DNA from: Rhynochetos jubatus
Taxonomy: Eukaryota; Chordata; Aves; Eurypygiformes; Rhynochetidae
DNA length: 64,000 nucleotides
Assembly (NCBI GenBank): GCA_027574665.1
Contig: CM050655.1
Location: 8,055,170-8,119,169, forward strand
Reading direction: 5' to 3'
Made by a program: the position numbers and the translations under genes. Below the pieces are notes generated by a model that saw nothing but the letters and a program-made list of their open reading frames with translations, had not been told where the DNA came from and searched no databases. This document shows positions 12,431 to 21,884 of the stretch, piece after piece; position 1 is the stretch's first letter, and each line of letters opens with the position of its first letter.

Positions 12431-14379
12431 CTACAAGCAGCACTTGGCACAAGTTTTCCCTGGCTCTGGGAAGTGCCCTGTTCCGCCTTCCTGTGAGGCA
12501 CACGAAGGACTCTCGTGCCATCCACACCTTTATCGCATGTTGCTCTCCCAGTTCAACCTTTCTAGGCAGGCTGCAGACCTGGGGACCCGGGGCACAGCTC
12601 CACCAGGCGGGAACCGCTGCTCCTGTTCCGCAGGCGGGATCACTGAGCGATGGGGAAGCCTCACAAGAGGCTCCAGTGCTTGGCATGGGCAGGGGCAGCT
12701 TTCTTTTCCCCTTTCCCTGCCCAGAGGTGCCGTCTGCTTGTGCATCCCCTAGCCCAGGGCAGACGGAGGTATCCCAAAGGATTCATGGAGCAGAACCGAC
12801 CGCCGGGGTCTGGGCCTGCAATGCTCCCCAGGGATGCGTACCTAGAGACCACCACTCTCCACCCATAAACCTACGGGAAGAGCCTTGACAATGGAACACA
12901 AGCAGCCCAGAAATTTACCTGGCACACAGGAGAATTTTAAAGAGGCCAAGGCAGAACCTTTCATCTGTTAATCCTTCGCTAATTACTTTAAAGGGCTATA
13001 ATGATCTCGTTAAATTCGGGTGACAGGTATTTCCCCAACTTACTGCACTATTTCCCCAGCCTAAGCACAGCCGCACATAGCTGTCCGAAACTCACGCCAA
13101 CAGAGAACGCTGCATCCCGATGTGTTCGCCCTGCCTGACGGGGTCCAAAACCCAAAGAAGAGACCAAGACAAATGACACACCCAGGTGAAGCAGGTGAAA
13201 TCCTATGGTATTCGCTTTCCCTTGTATTAGCAAGCAGCTTTTTCTACGTGACTCAGTAATTCCAAAGTGAGACATGCAAAACGTCCTGGGGCAGGGCAGC
13301 ACCACATTTTTGTAGGATGCTTTGTGGGAGACTGGTACATCTGGTCCAGAAGTGGGGTGGAGATGGAGCGCACAGAGGGGACGGCTGTGAGCAGCTACGC
13401 TTGACATTTCTACTGCGAGCCTCCTCCTTCCTTTCTGGGGTGTTTTTTTCTCCCTCCTCCCACTCCCGAGCAGAGGTTCAAATTGAATTTATATCTGTCA
13501 CTGCAGATAGAAGTTCTGACCAAAGAGAAAATAGGCTTCAGTCAAAATGTTTTCCCGTCAGATAGCTCACAGATCTCGAAGAGCTGTTTTAGTTTAGGCA
13601 AGTTGACAAGCAATTCATTCCTAATTTTGCCTACTACAGTTACAGTACGAAAAGCTTTCCTCGAAGATTACATAATTATATTTTTCTTAACAAGGAGTAC
13701 ATTGCATTAGCAGGTTTAAATTATGCAAGCTTATTCTTTTGTCTTTTGTTATATTGTGTTCTATTGTGCTGGTAAAACAATATGTGCTTTAATTAGCAAA
13801 TATCTGTAAATAATTTACTTGCTTTTCATACAGCAGAACAATGGAGCCAATTTTCACATACATCCACTGAGCATGTCTAGGGGGTTTCTTGCCAGAACCT
13901 TCCATTGTTCAGTATCTGTATCAATCTGCCCATCATTAGCAGCTAATGTTCAACAACCCAGGAAGACATTAAAGTTTTGGCCCCCGGGAGCAGCCCCAAG
14001 CCCCCCAAACCCGAGGCTATGCTTTGCAAAGATTAAAATATCCAGAAAATGAAAACAAACTCTTTTTATTATCTATAACCCTGGCACCTTCGCATAGAAA
14101 CGTGGACGCCTGCCAAGCATTAAGGTCATTGGATTAATGCCATAAAATGCCGATGTTCATCTGACCTTCTGACTGCATTTTAGCTACAAAATAAAAAGCT
14201 CAACTTGATACGGCACGATGAATCACGCCAGCGTCTAGGCTCTGCAGGGTTAACGCTGGGTGTGAACCCACACTGCACACGCACAAACACACACACAGAG
14301 AAAGAGAAAAGCTCTTAAATCAAGACTGGATGACTGTTAGGAGACTGAAGGCATTGTTATTTTGAATGCGAATGAAAGG

Positions 14380-15300
14380 GCCAGAACAAGCATTGCAAGA
14401 ATATTTCAATTATGTATTTCCCAGAACTACATCTCTGAGCAACTAATGCAAATATTGCTCCCATAGCAGTAGAACTTCTTCCCGAATAAAAGCATATAAG
14501 AGCCTGAATCAGAACGTACTTTCTATATCATTCGCATATTGTTTGAATATTATTAAAAATGCAAAGTCTATGTATGCGTTACTCTCCTGAGCAATACAGT
14601 AATTATGATTAAGGGACAAGCAGCACAAAAAGAGCCAATTTATCTTACTTGTGCTTAGGAATACTATTGTGTAACTAAGCAACTAAAGACAAAATATAGT
14701 CTAATTAATTCACTCCTATGCTTATTTAAAAGACACAATTAGAACATTTTTATTTTCCAGCCTGCACAGTATCTCAACATGCTTGAGGGTGTACCATGTG
14801 AGGCCTATTATTCTCCAAAGACAAGAGTTTAATGTTTAGTGCCACTGATCAGACTGGGAACAGCAACTCTGGAGAGCAGTGGGTGTATTTTACAGTCTGA
14901 ATGCACTGGAAAGCAGAGGGAAAGGGGGGGAAAAAAAAAGGTGGGGGGGGGGGGGGGGGGAATCTGCCTTAAGAGACCAGATATGCCAGATTTCTGGCTA
15001 ATGGCTAGCAACATGTGGCTTCTCTGAGTAATATCATTGCCCTCTCCTTCCTTTGCCAGCATATGCTGCTGGTGGCGAGAAAGATAAAAATACACAGAGT
15101 GGATATGCAATTACCAAAACCATGATATTTTATGACAAATGCCATTTCTCTAACACTGCTATTACAGTGCGCCTGATTTCCAAAGCTGAATTAATTTGAG
15201 CAAGTGTACATTGGAGATTGATGCTATTAGCATGATTTTTAAAGCACCCTTTAATAATCATAATCTGCATGCTTGAAACGTGTTGTCATTACCACTGTTG
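14380..15300. promoter_or_regulatory. candidate conserved non-coding block in intron 2
   Basis: Two complex AT-rich stretches (about 14,380-14,830 and 15,100-15,300) carry many TAATTA, TAAT and ATTAAT cores. They are separated by a low-complexity A and G run (14,925-14,960). No open frame or transposon signature is seen. The enhancer reading is inference. Confidence 0.3.
14943..14960 (+). repeat. 18-base G run
   Basis: Eighteen consecutive G follow nine A and an earlier seven-G run. It is quadruplex-prone, and the run length may be unreliable in assembly. Confidence 0.85.
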
Positions 15301-15775
15301 ACAGATACGAGCATAAGGCACACACCGTGGAGACTAAAACGGGGCCGTTCTCGTTTCAAAGAAGAGCGTACAGATTCCTACGTCTTTCAAAAAAAGAAAT
15401 CTATTACTGTGCAAGGGGAGTAGCACATTTTTCAAAGGGGGTGGCAACGAAGCACTAGCGGCGTCAAGACACCACGCTCGGGCCAGCCTGCGCTGCCTTT
15501 AGGCACCGGGGTAGGACCCCCGCACGCAGACAGCACGTCGGAAAGGTACCAGGCTTTCGAGGGATGCTGTCAGCACCTGTCCCGAAACAAAGGGAGAACA
15601 AACCCGACGCCTCCCTTAACTTTTGAGAAGAATCTCTTCTGCAATTATAAATGACATACATTTATGGAGTGATGACTTTTTTTTTTTCTTTCCCCAATTA
15701 GTCTGAAAATGCAAAATACTGCGAGGGAAATAATTACAGGAAACCAGCTCTCTCCTCTCCTCTGTATGAGCAACG

Positions 15776-15806
15776 CTTACTCATGTAAATTACTTGCATG
15801 AGTAAG
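15776..15806. repeat. perfect 10-bp inverted repeat with AP-1-like arms
   Basis: CTTACTCATG (15,776-15,785) and CATGAGTAAG (15,797-15,806) are exact reverse complements separated by 11 bases. Each arm holds a TGAGTAA-type, AP-1-like site, so this could be a paired binding site rather than a structure. Confidence 0.75.
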
Positions 15807-17504
15807 GATTATTTGCAAGGCGAAAAGCATTGCATCAGATCCCCAGTTTGGGAGAAGAGATGAAATCAACATGAGTTCGTAGTAAACTTAGCTGCTGATG
15901 AATGAACCAAAGGCAGATCCCCACTGACAGTCCAGCCTCAGCGCAAGCACCATTCACGGCGACGCAGGGAACGTCCTACCGCGCAAGACGCATTAGTTGC
16001 TCGTTTGCGGTTTTTTAGGAATCGTACACATCGCATCAAATACCATCCCCGGATTTAACAAGCACTGGCTTTGATATATATTTTTAAGCCCAGTCTAATT
16101 AATGCCAACGCCTTTAAAAACATGAAAACACAAGGCACTAACAAGCGTTTTGCTCTAGAACTGCTTCTGCCAAGGTCAGTCGTTCCACAGCCCCACACTA
16201 CCCTTCAGAGCAGCGAGGAGTAAATGAGCCAGAGGAGGATTCGGACAGGACCCTGGAGCCTGCAGGTCTCAGGGGCTGAGCCTACTCTGCACCCCGCGAG
16301 CAACGTGGGTCCAGGGCGTTGTGCGAGGGGATTGGGCAGGGGCTTTCTGCTGGCAGCCAGCCGGCACCTGCTGCTCACAGTCCCGAGCAGGAAGAGCTTG
16401 GGGGCTGCTTTCCACACGCACCTCGCCAAACTGTTTGAAGCACAACAGTGTGCTATTACAGCCTTTCCCTCCGGACCTTCGCAGACCCCCAAACACCCTC
16501 TTCCGAGTCCTGCTGCGCCAGACGCCTGCCCATCGCAAAGGTCTTCCCTTCCCAGGCAGGAGGTGACACGAGTGATTGTGCTGGCCCAAGAGCAGCCAAG
16601 AAAGCCAGGGCAAGCTGGTGGTTTCCTCTGTCAAAACAGACGCTTTCCACGTTCAGATGGTGGCCCTCTCAGGATCAGAGGACAGCCACTTCTTCCCTGC
16701 TGGAGGGAAGGCGGCGGCTGCTCCTGCCCTCCGACCAGTGCGGCACCTGATGCAGCTTCTGGGCTTGATGGCGAGGTCAGAGGCGGCACTCCCAGGCCCC
16801 TCTGTTTTAAAAGCAGCAAAGTTTCCAGTGAAGCAGAGCAAAACTCTTCTAGCTCACCTAAGAGCATCCTCAAAGGCGCCATCGCTCACAAAAACTTCTC
16901 TGCTGCTCCTGTGCAGCGAAATCGCTGGTCTGAACCCGATCCCGAGCTGGTCCCAGCCTGTTGCTCCAGGATGCGATGAGCACCAGGGGCCAGAAGCACT
17001 CGTACCTGCAATGCGCGACTGGCCCCATCCCACGTTTGCCATCCACTGAGACTCCCTGGGAAGCAACCTCCAGCTGGCTTCTGGGGCCAAAGGAGTTTCT
17101 CCATCGCACTCGTGGGGACGCTGAGCCTTAGCCTTAGGAGGGAGGGGTACCTTGGCGGAAACACACCTGGGCTTGAACCCTTTGCCAGGTCTGAGCCCCG
17201 GTTTATGGAAACACTCGTTTTTAGCAGCAGTCAGTGTTATATTTAAGTCTGGATGATGAATTCAGCTGGCTATAAAAAGACTTGTATTTACACTTATCGC
17301 TGATTAGCTCAAACATTTGGCAATCAGATAAAATACGCCATCAGAAATTTCTGAGTAACAGAATCATTACATACCTCCTCGTTTCTCCTCCCTCCACGCA
17401 GCCACTAGCTGAATATTGTCATAGTGTCAATGCTGCTATTACAGACAACAGGCAGCGAGCTGCTTCTGTTCATCACGCCTCTAGCGCGGGCAGCTGCTAG
17501 CGAT

Positions 17505-18030
17505 GATGCCTAAATCTCTGGTGGTCTCGGTGGCAAGCCCACGGGTCGACCACGCGCTCCCCTCACCAACAGTTTTATTGACAGCGAGCGACCCCGTCGC
17601 CCTTCGCCTCGGACACCGCGGACTTGCGACGCGTGCTGAAGCATCGGTTACTTCATCCCCACACCCCGAATGCCAGACAAGGTGTTTTACCCCCTCAGCA
17701 GTCCCACGCCACAAACAAGGTCTACCCTGATGGCTCTAAGCTGCCTCTGACTCGAGAGCGGCATCTCTTCCCGCAGAAGGAGCCTCGCGGAGTTCGGAAG
17801 CCTCGCGACTCCAAAGGCAGCCCGGCCGGCGCTCTGGGGACAGACACGGATGCCGTCCACATAAGGAACCGCGACTGTGGGGCGGTTGGGTGCGGCGGCC
17901 GCCCTGCGCGCCCGCGAAGCCGGTCACCCACCCCCCGCCGAGAGCGCTCCGCAAAGCCCCAGCCGGCACCCAGCCTTTTGTCTGTCGGCTGCCTGCGCGT
18001 CCCCGAGCGGAACTCGCATCGCTCCAAACT
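17505..18030. promoter_or_regulatory. secondary CpG-rich patch in intron 2
   Basis: CpG is dense from about 17,505 to 18,030 (for example GCGACGCGTGC and GCGGCGGCCGCCCTGCGCG), separated from the main island by about 800 bases of AT-rich sequence. It may be an alternative promoter or an enhancer-type island. No coding exon was recognised in it. Confidence 0.5.
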
Positions 18031-18650
18031 ATTAAAAATCGATAATAAAAAAAATCGTTCCGATGTCTATAAACAAGTTAATGGAGTAAGTGAAAACAAA
18101 GTACATTTCTTAATGGGAGTGTTATGTTGCCCTCTCTAGGCCCTGGCTCTCAGTGCCGGTTTCTGTAGGCTCCCTGCCAGAGAAGTATCACTCAGAGCTG
18201 TTGCTGTTGCTGCTACTCTGCTAATGAATGACTAACTTAGGCCAGAGGGGAAATGACATCACCGGGGTGTAAAACACAACTGCATTAGGAAACTTTTTAC
18301 CTGCTTTACATTTGTCATAATTATTCTACACAATACGGCCGGCATTTGCATAATTTCAAGGCGTGCCATTATCTTAATTGAAAATTGTTTTCATCTGGTT
18401 GAATAATGCGGAATGACATCGGTTAAAGCCCCAATGAAACGCACAAGTATAATCACACGGCTAATTACTAGCGGTGTTTGCATGTAAAAATAAATAAAAT
18501 TGTGCATATTATTAGGAAGGTACGCGCAGCTGAGAACTCTCCTACCGGAGCAGCGTTTTGCCCGTAATGGTAGGATTAATTTTCTCTGATGTTCCTACCA
18601 CAGTAACATGAGCTGATCATTAAGGCGTATTAAAATGATTTGTGTCCCTT
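18030..18650. promoter_or_regulatory. candidate conserved non-coding block in intron 2
   Basis: This AT-rich, complex, non-repetitive block lies between two CpG-rich regions. It contains a perfect POU octamer ATTTGCAT (18,344-18,351), CTAATTACTAG (18,461-18,471) and GATTAATT (18,574-18,581). The density of homeodomain-type sites suggests a developmental enhancer; conservation itself could not be tested. Confidence 0.35.
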
Positions 18651-19110
18651 TCCCCACCCCCCCTCCCTTCCAAATATCTTTCATTTTACACACACACGCG
18701 CACACGCACGCAGACGAGACGCGCAGAGGCGCAGTTTTAAATAGTCACCACGGGCAATTTCAGAGCATCCATTGCTCACTGTCATCTCCCTGATTCTTAG
18801 GAAAAGGCTCCCTTATCTCAGCGGCACGCACAGAAAATTAAAGCGAAGAGGTGGCAGCCAGCGAAGGCGCCTCCGAAACGCGCCCCGTAACCGATGCGTG
18901 CGGGGACACGGCAGTGCCGGCACCTACAGCCACGCGTGCCCCCGCGGACAGCCGCCCCCTCCCCGTACCCAACCCCCCTCCCCCGTCCCTCCACCTCCGA
19001 CCCAAGTTCCCCCAAAACACCTCTCCTCCCCCCTCCCCCCGGTTCCCAGCCCCTCTCCATCCCCGCAGCCCCCTCCCCGCACCGCGCCGAGATTTCGGAA
19101 AGCGAATAAC

Positions 19111-19167
19111 GGGAGGGAGCGGGGACGGGGCGGGGGGGGGGTGGGATGGACGGGGCGGGGGGGGGGA
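19111..19167 (+). repeat. G-rich quadruplex-prone tract
   Basis: Several runs of four or more G follow closely in intron 2 next to exon 2. Similar tracts occur at 19,693-19,741 (three GGGGTGGGG-like units) and 19,801-19,814. Confidence 0.65.
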
Positions 19168-19200
19168 GCGCAGCCTGCGCGTCTCCGCGGCCCCATCCCG

Positions 19201-19230
19201 GGCTGCGCGGGGCTGCGCGGGGCTGCGCCG
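19201..19230 (+). repeat. three tandem copies of a 10-base GC-rich unit
   Basis: GGCTGCGCGG occurs twice exactly and a third time with one change, within the CpG island in intron 2. Confidence 0.8.
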
Positions 19231-19834
19231 GCGGCGGGTGCCGGCGCGCAGCGTGTTCGCGCCGGGCGCGCGGCGGCTCCCAAATGCGCCCAGGCGTATC
19301 TGCAAGTTATTTGAATGTATTATTCCCGTACCTGTCATTTATCACTTTATTCAACACGTCCCTGCCAGCTCCACAGCTTTTGATCTCCCTCAGCCTCCAT
19401 TTCGTAATTTCCGCCCTCTTAAACATATCGAATAGTAGAAAAAAAAACCCGGACGATATCGACATCCCCCCCCCGGCGTTTATGCCCCCTTCTTTTCTCC
19501 GTGTTTTGCGGGGGGGTTTTTTGGGGGTTAACTCGGCCGGGGACGGGCAGGGCGAGCCCCGCGCGCACTCCGCTGCCCGCCGCGCACCCCGACACCCCCC
19601 CGTGCCCCCCACCCCCCGACACCTCCCGCGCGAGTTCCCGGGCAGCGCGTACCGGGAGCGCCCCGACGGCGCGGCCCCTCCGCGCTGCCCCGCCGAGCAC
19701 AGCGGGGATGGGGTGGGGGGTGGGGGGTGGGGGGGGCGGGAGGGTAGCCGAGCCCGGGCACGCAGGTGGGGACGGGGGCGAAGGGAGGGTGGAGGGTGAA
19801 GGGAGGGGGGGGGGACCGGCGCTGCGTTTATCAC

Positions 19835-20095
19835 CTCGCCATGGTCACTGGTCCTGCCCTGGGGGGTGTCCTCGGGGAGAAAATAAAGTTTGGCGCTGGA
19901 GAGAAGTTGCCGGCTGGTGCGCTCCTCCCAGAGCAGCTGCAGCTCCGCGATGCAGGCGGGCTCCTCCGCGCGGCACCGCACGAAGAAGAAGTCGCCGAGG
20001 GAGAGGACCCGCGCCCGGCCGCCGCCGCGGCGCTGGAAGCGGAACGCCCTGTAGAAGACGTAGGGGCCGTGCGAGCCGCACGGGGCGCCGACCCA
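19835..20095 (-). CDS. ARID5B: ARID5B coding exon 2 (N-terminal BAH-like region)
   Basis: This exon encodes 87 codons, phase 0 at both ends, bordered by a pyrimidine-rich acceptor ending CCCCGCAG and a GTGATA donor. Diagnostic stretches are WVGAPCGSHGPYVFYRAF, LSLGDFFFVRC, AELQLLWEERTSRQLLSS and KLYFLPEDTPQGRTSDHGE, which match the vertebrate ARID5B N-terminus almost residue for residue. The LGDFFFVRC core resembles a BAH-type fold; that assignment rests on family knowledge, not on a search. One segment stands out: residues 21-29 of the exon (QRRGGGRAR) replace a shorter HLEGKPR-like segment and make the exon two codons longer than the human version as I recall it. Codons are extremely GC-rich because the exon lies inside the CpG island. 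The gene is certain at the family level; ARID5A lacks this N-terminal region. Confidence 0.95.
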
Positions 20096-20283
20096 CTGCG
20101 GGGAACAACAACACGGCAGCGGCATCAGCGCCGGCTCCGCGCCGCGCCGCGCAGCGCCGCGCAGGAGGAGGGAGGGCGGGCGGAGGGCGGGCGGAGGGAG
20201 GGCGGCGGGGAGGAGAGGGAGGGGGCGCGCAGCGGCGCGGAGGCTCCGCGGCGGGCGCGGGGCGGGGCGGGGCGGCGCGGTAC
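20096..20283 (-). other. ARID5B: ARID5B intron 1
   Basis: This is a short 188-base intron with a GTACCG donor and a CCCCGCAG acceptor. It is almost entirely G/C and, on the plus strand, contains a purine-rich imperfect repeat of AGGGCGGGCGG units at about 20,165-20,225. A tract this G-rich so close to the start may fold into quadruplexes. Confidence 0.88.
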
Positions 20284-20304
20284 CTGCAGTGCGCTGCGCT
20301 CCAT
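20284..20304 (-). CDS. ARID5B: ARID5B coding exon 1 (start codon, 7 codons)
   Basis: This is the first coding exon of AT-rich interaction domain protein 5B, a nuclear DNA-binding co-regulator that, from knowledge of the family, works with the PHF2 demethylase in adipose, liver and lymphoid development. The seven codons read MERSALQ, against MEPNSLQ in human as I remember it. The ATG is at 20,302-20,304 on the minus strand in a strong Kozak context (G at -3 and G at +4). The exon ends at a CAG codon followed by a GTACCG donor, and joins in frame to exon 2, giving MERSALQ-WVGAPCG. The start is chosen because no other ATG occurs in this frame upstream and because it matches the known N-terminus. 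The 5' UTR part of this exon continues to higher coordinates, and its upstream end is not defined. Confidence 0.9.
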
Positions 20305-20760
20305 CGCGGCTCCGGCGCGATTGAACTCAACATTCTCCCAAACTTGTTGGCGTGAATGGAGCCCGGCAGGTCCTGGCAGGGCGAAGCCGGCCCCGCCGCC
20401 CGCCGCCCCCCGCCACCGCCGCCCCCGCGACTCCCCGTCGCCGCCGCCGCCCCCCGCCCCGCCGCGCGCGGCGACGCCCCCCCCCGACGCCCGCCCCTCT
20501 CCCCGCCGCCCCGCCGACGCCCCGCCGCGCCCCGCCGACGCCGACGCCCGACGCCGGCCGCCCCCCCGACGCCCGACCCGGTCCGGCAAAAATGCCGCCG
20601 GGCCGCCGCCGGCCCCGGGGGGGCGGCGCGGGGGCGGCGGGGCGAACGCGGGGTCCCCAGGGGCGCCCGGCGATTTTTGGGGGGCCGAAAGGGCGGGCGG
20701 GCGCGCTGCGGATCTGACAGGACCTGCCTGTATATGTCTAATATAAAGACCATTTCCTGC
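20305..20760 (-). promoter_or_regulatory. ARID5B: probable ARID5B 5' UTR and core promoter
   Basis: The stretch directly upstream of the ATG is GC-rich, then meets an AT-rich islet at 20,731-20,749 that reads CTTTATATTAG on the minus strand. If this acts as a TATA-like element for ARID5B, transcription would start near 20,715, giving a 5' UTR of roughly 400 bases. The start site is inferred; a dispersed CpG-island start is equally possible. Confidence 0.45.
20742..20748. promoter_or_regulatory. TATA-like element in the CpG island
   Basis: TATAAAG on the plus strand, CTTTATA on the minus strand, inside otherwise very GC-rich sequence about 440 bases upstream of the ARID5B ATG. It could be read in either direction. 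Confidence 0.35.
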
Positions 20761-20968
20761 GGCGCGAGGGGCGCTGCTCGGCCCCGCGCGCGACCGGCGG
20801 AGCCGCCGCGCTCCCACCGCCGGGCCCCGCGGAGCGGCGAGAGGGGGCTGCCCGCTCCCGGCGGGCCCGGCCGGCGGCCCCGGGAGGGCGGGCGGCTCGT
20901 CCTTAAGGCATTTGCCGTTTTTCCCCCTCGGGAATATGGGGGGGGGGGGAGGAAAGTGGGTTATCGAT

Positions 20969-20976
20969 TATATAAA
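20969..20976 (+). promoter_or_regulatory. TATATAAA box with neighbouring ATCGAT
   Basis: A perfect TATATAAA at 20,969-20,976 is preceded by ATCGAT (20,963-20,968) and followed by CCATATTCAT. On the plus strand it points away from ARID5B and could drive a divergent transcript starting near 21,000. It stands out because the flanks are nearly pure G/C. Confidence 0.4.
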
Positions 20977-21715
20977 CACATCCATATTCATGCGCCGCCG
21001 CGCGGCGCGGAGAGACGCGGATCGGCGAGGAAAACAGAGCCGACGCCGGGGGAGGGGGCGCGGGGATGCGCGGAGAGACGGCGGGGATGGGCGCGCTCCC
21101 TCCGCGGGACGCGCCGGCGCTGCTCAGCCGCCACCGCGGGGACGGTGTGTGGGGGTGCTCCGCGGGCGCGCAGGAAGGTGGGCAGGGCGGCTACGCGCCC
21201 CGTGGGAGTGGGGCAGCCCCTCACCTGCGCCCCGCCCGCCCCCCCGGAGCCGCCGCACGTCGGGGACAGCTGCGGGCTCTGCGCATCCCGCGGAGCCTCC
21301 GCGCCAGCGCAGGCACCTTGTTGCGGGGCCACAGCCGCGGCGGGGCGTGGGGGGTGGGGGGCACAGCTGCTGCGCAGCTTCCGCGGGCTCAAGCGGCCGT
21401 GCCGCGGGTCCGCTCCCGGCACCGCACCCGCGCAGGGGTCTCCCTCATCGCCTGGCACGGAAAGTTTCCATCGGGACCCCGGGAGCTGCGGCCCCACAGG
21501 TAGATGCTCCGGCGGCGGTGCGCGCCCCTCCGCGCCCGCGGAGCCCCCAGTCGCCACGGGCGAGTCAGTTTGGGGGATTCTGCCCTCTCCATCCTTTTCC
21601 GCGCCCGCGCAGCCAAACGCGGGGACCTCCCCCGCCCCTTCCCTACTGGTACTTTATGCCCCTTTTTTGGGCTTTTTTCCCCCAATTCCCCCTCCCGCGG
21701 ACCCTGCTTCGGGGC

Positions 21716-21733
21716 GGGGGGGGGGGGGGGGGG
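21716..21733 (+). repeat. 18-base G run in the CpG island
   Basis: Eighteen consecutive G, preceded by GGGGC, lie upstream of ARID5B. The run is a likely quadruplex former and a likely site of length error. Confidence 0.85.
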
Positions 21734-21876
21734 TGGCAACACACGGACACAGACTGGAAGCCGCCCCCGCGGGGGCAGGTCCGTCCTCGCCGCCGCGTAA
21801 CGTCGGGGAGGGGAATAAAATAACTGCACGGGCGGATAAATAAAGAAATAACAATCCTTAATAATGACGGCAGCGG

Positions 21877-21884
21877 TGACGTCA
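21877..21884. promoter_or_regulatory. perfect cAMP response element TGACGTCA
   Basis: The full palindromic CREB/ATF site TGACGTCA lies about 1.57 kb upstream of the ARID5B ATG at the outer edge of the island, with a TGACGG half-site-like sequence just before it. The CpG in the site would make binding sensitive to methylation. Confidence 0.6.

Larger units (their letters stand above)
6728..19834 (-). other. ARID5B: ARID5B intron 2
   Basis: This intron of about 13.1 kb lies between exons 2 and 3. I see no further ARID5B exon in it. It holds homopolymer runs, a weak tRNA-SINE trace near 12.4 kb, two long but unrecognised plus-strand open frames (12,025-12,888 and 16,224-16,979), several AT-rich blocks that look conserved (about 14.4-15.3 kb and 18.0-18.65 kb), a separate CpG-rich patch near 17.5-18.0 kb, and the left part of the promoter CpG island. 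Between 6,728 and about 11,900 I see mostly unremarkable sequence with short A or T runs. Confidence 0.85.

Noticed and set aside
19146..21843. Many frames of 100-495 codons on both strands in the CpG island
   Set aside because: Extreme GC content removes stop codons, and their low-complexity Pro/Arg/Gly/Ala translations match no family. Only the frames carrying ARID5B exons are kept.
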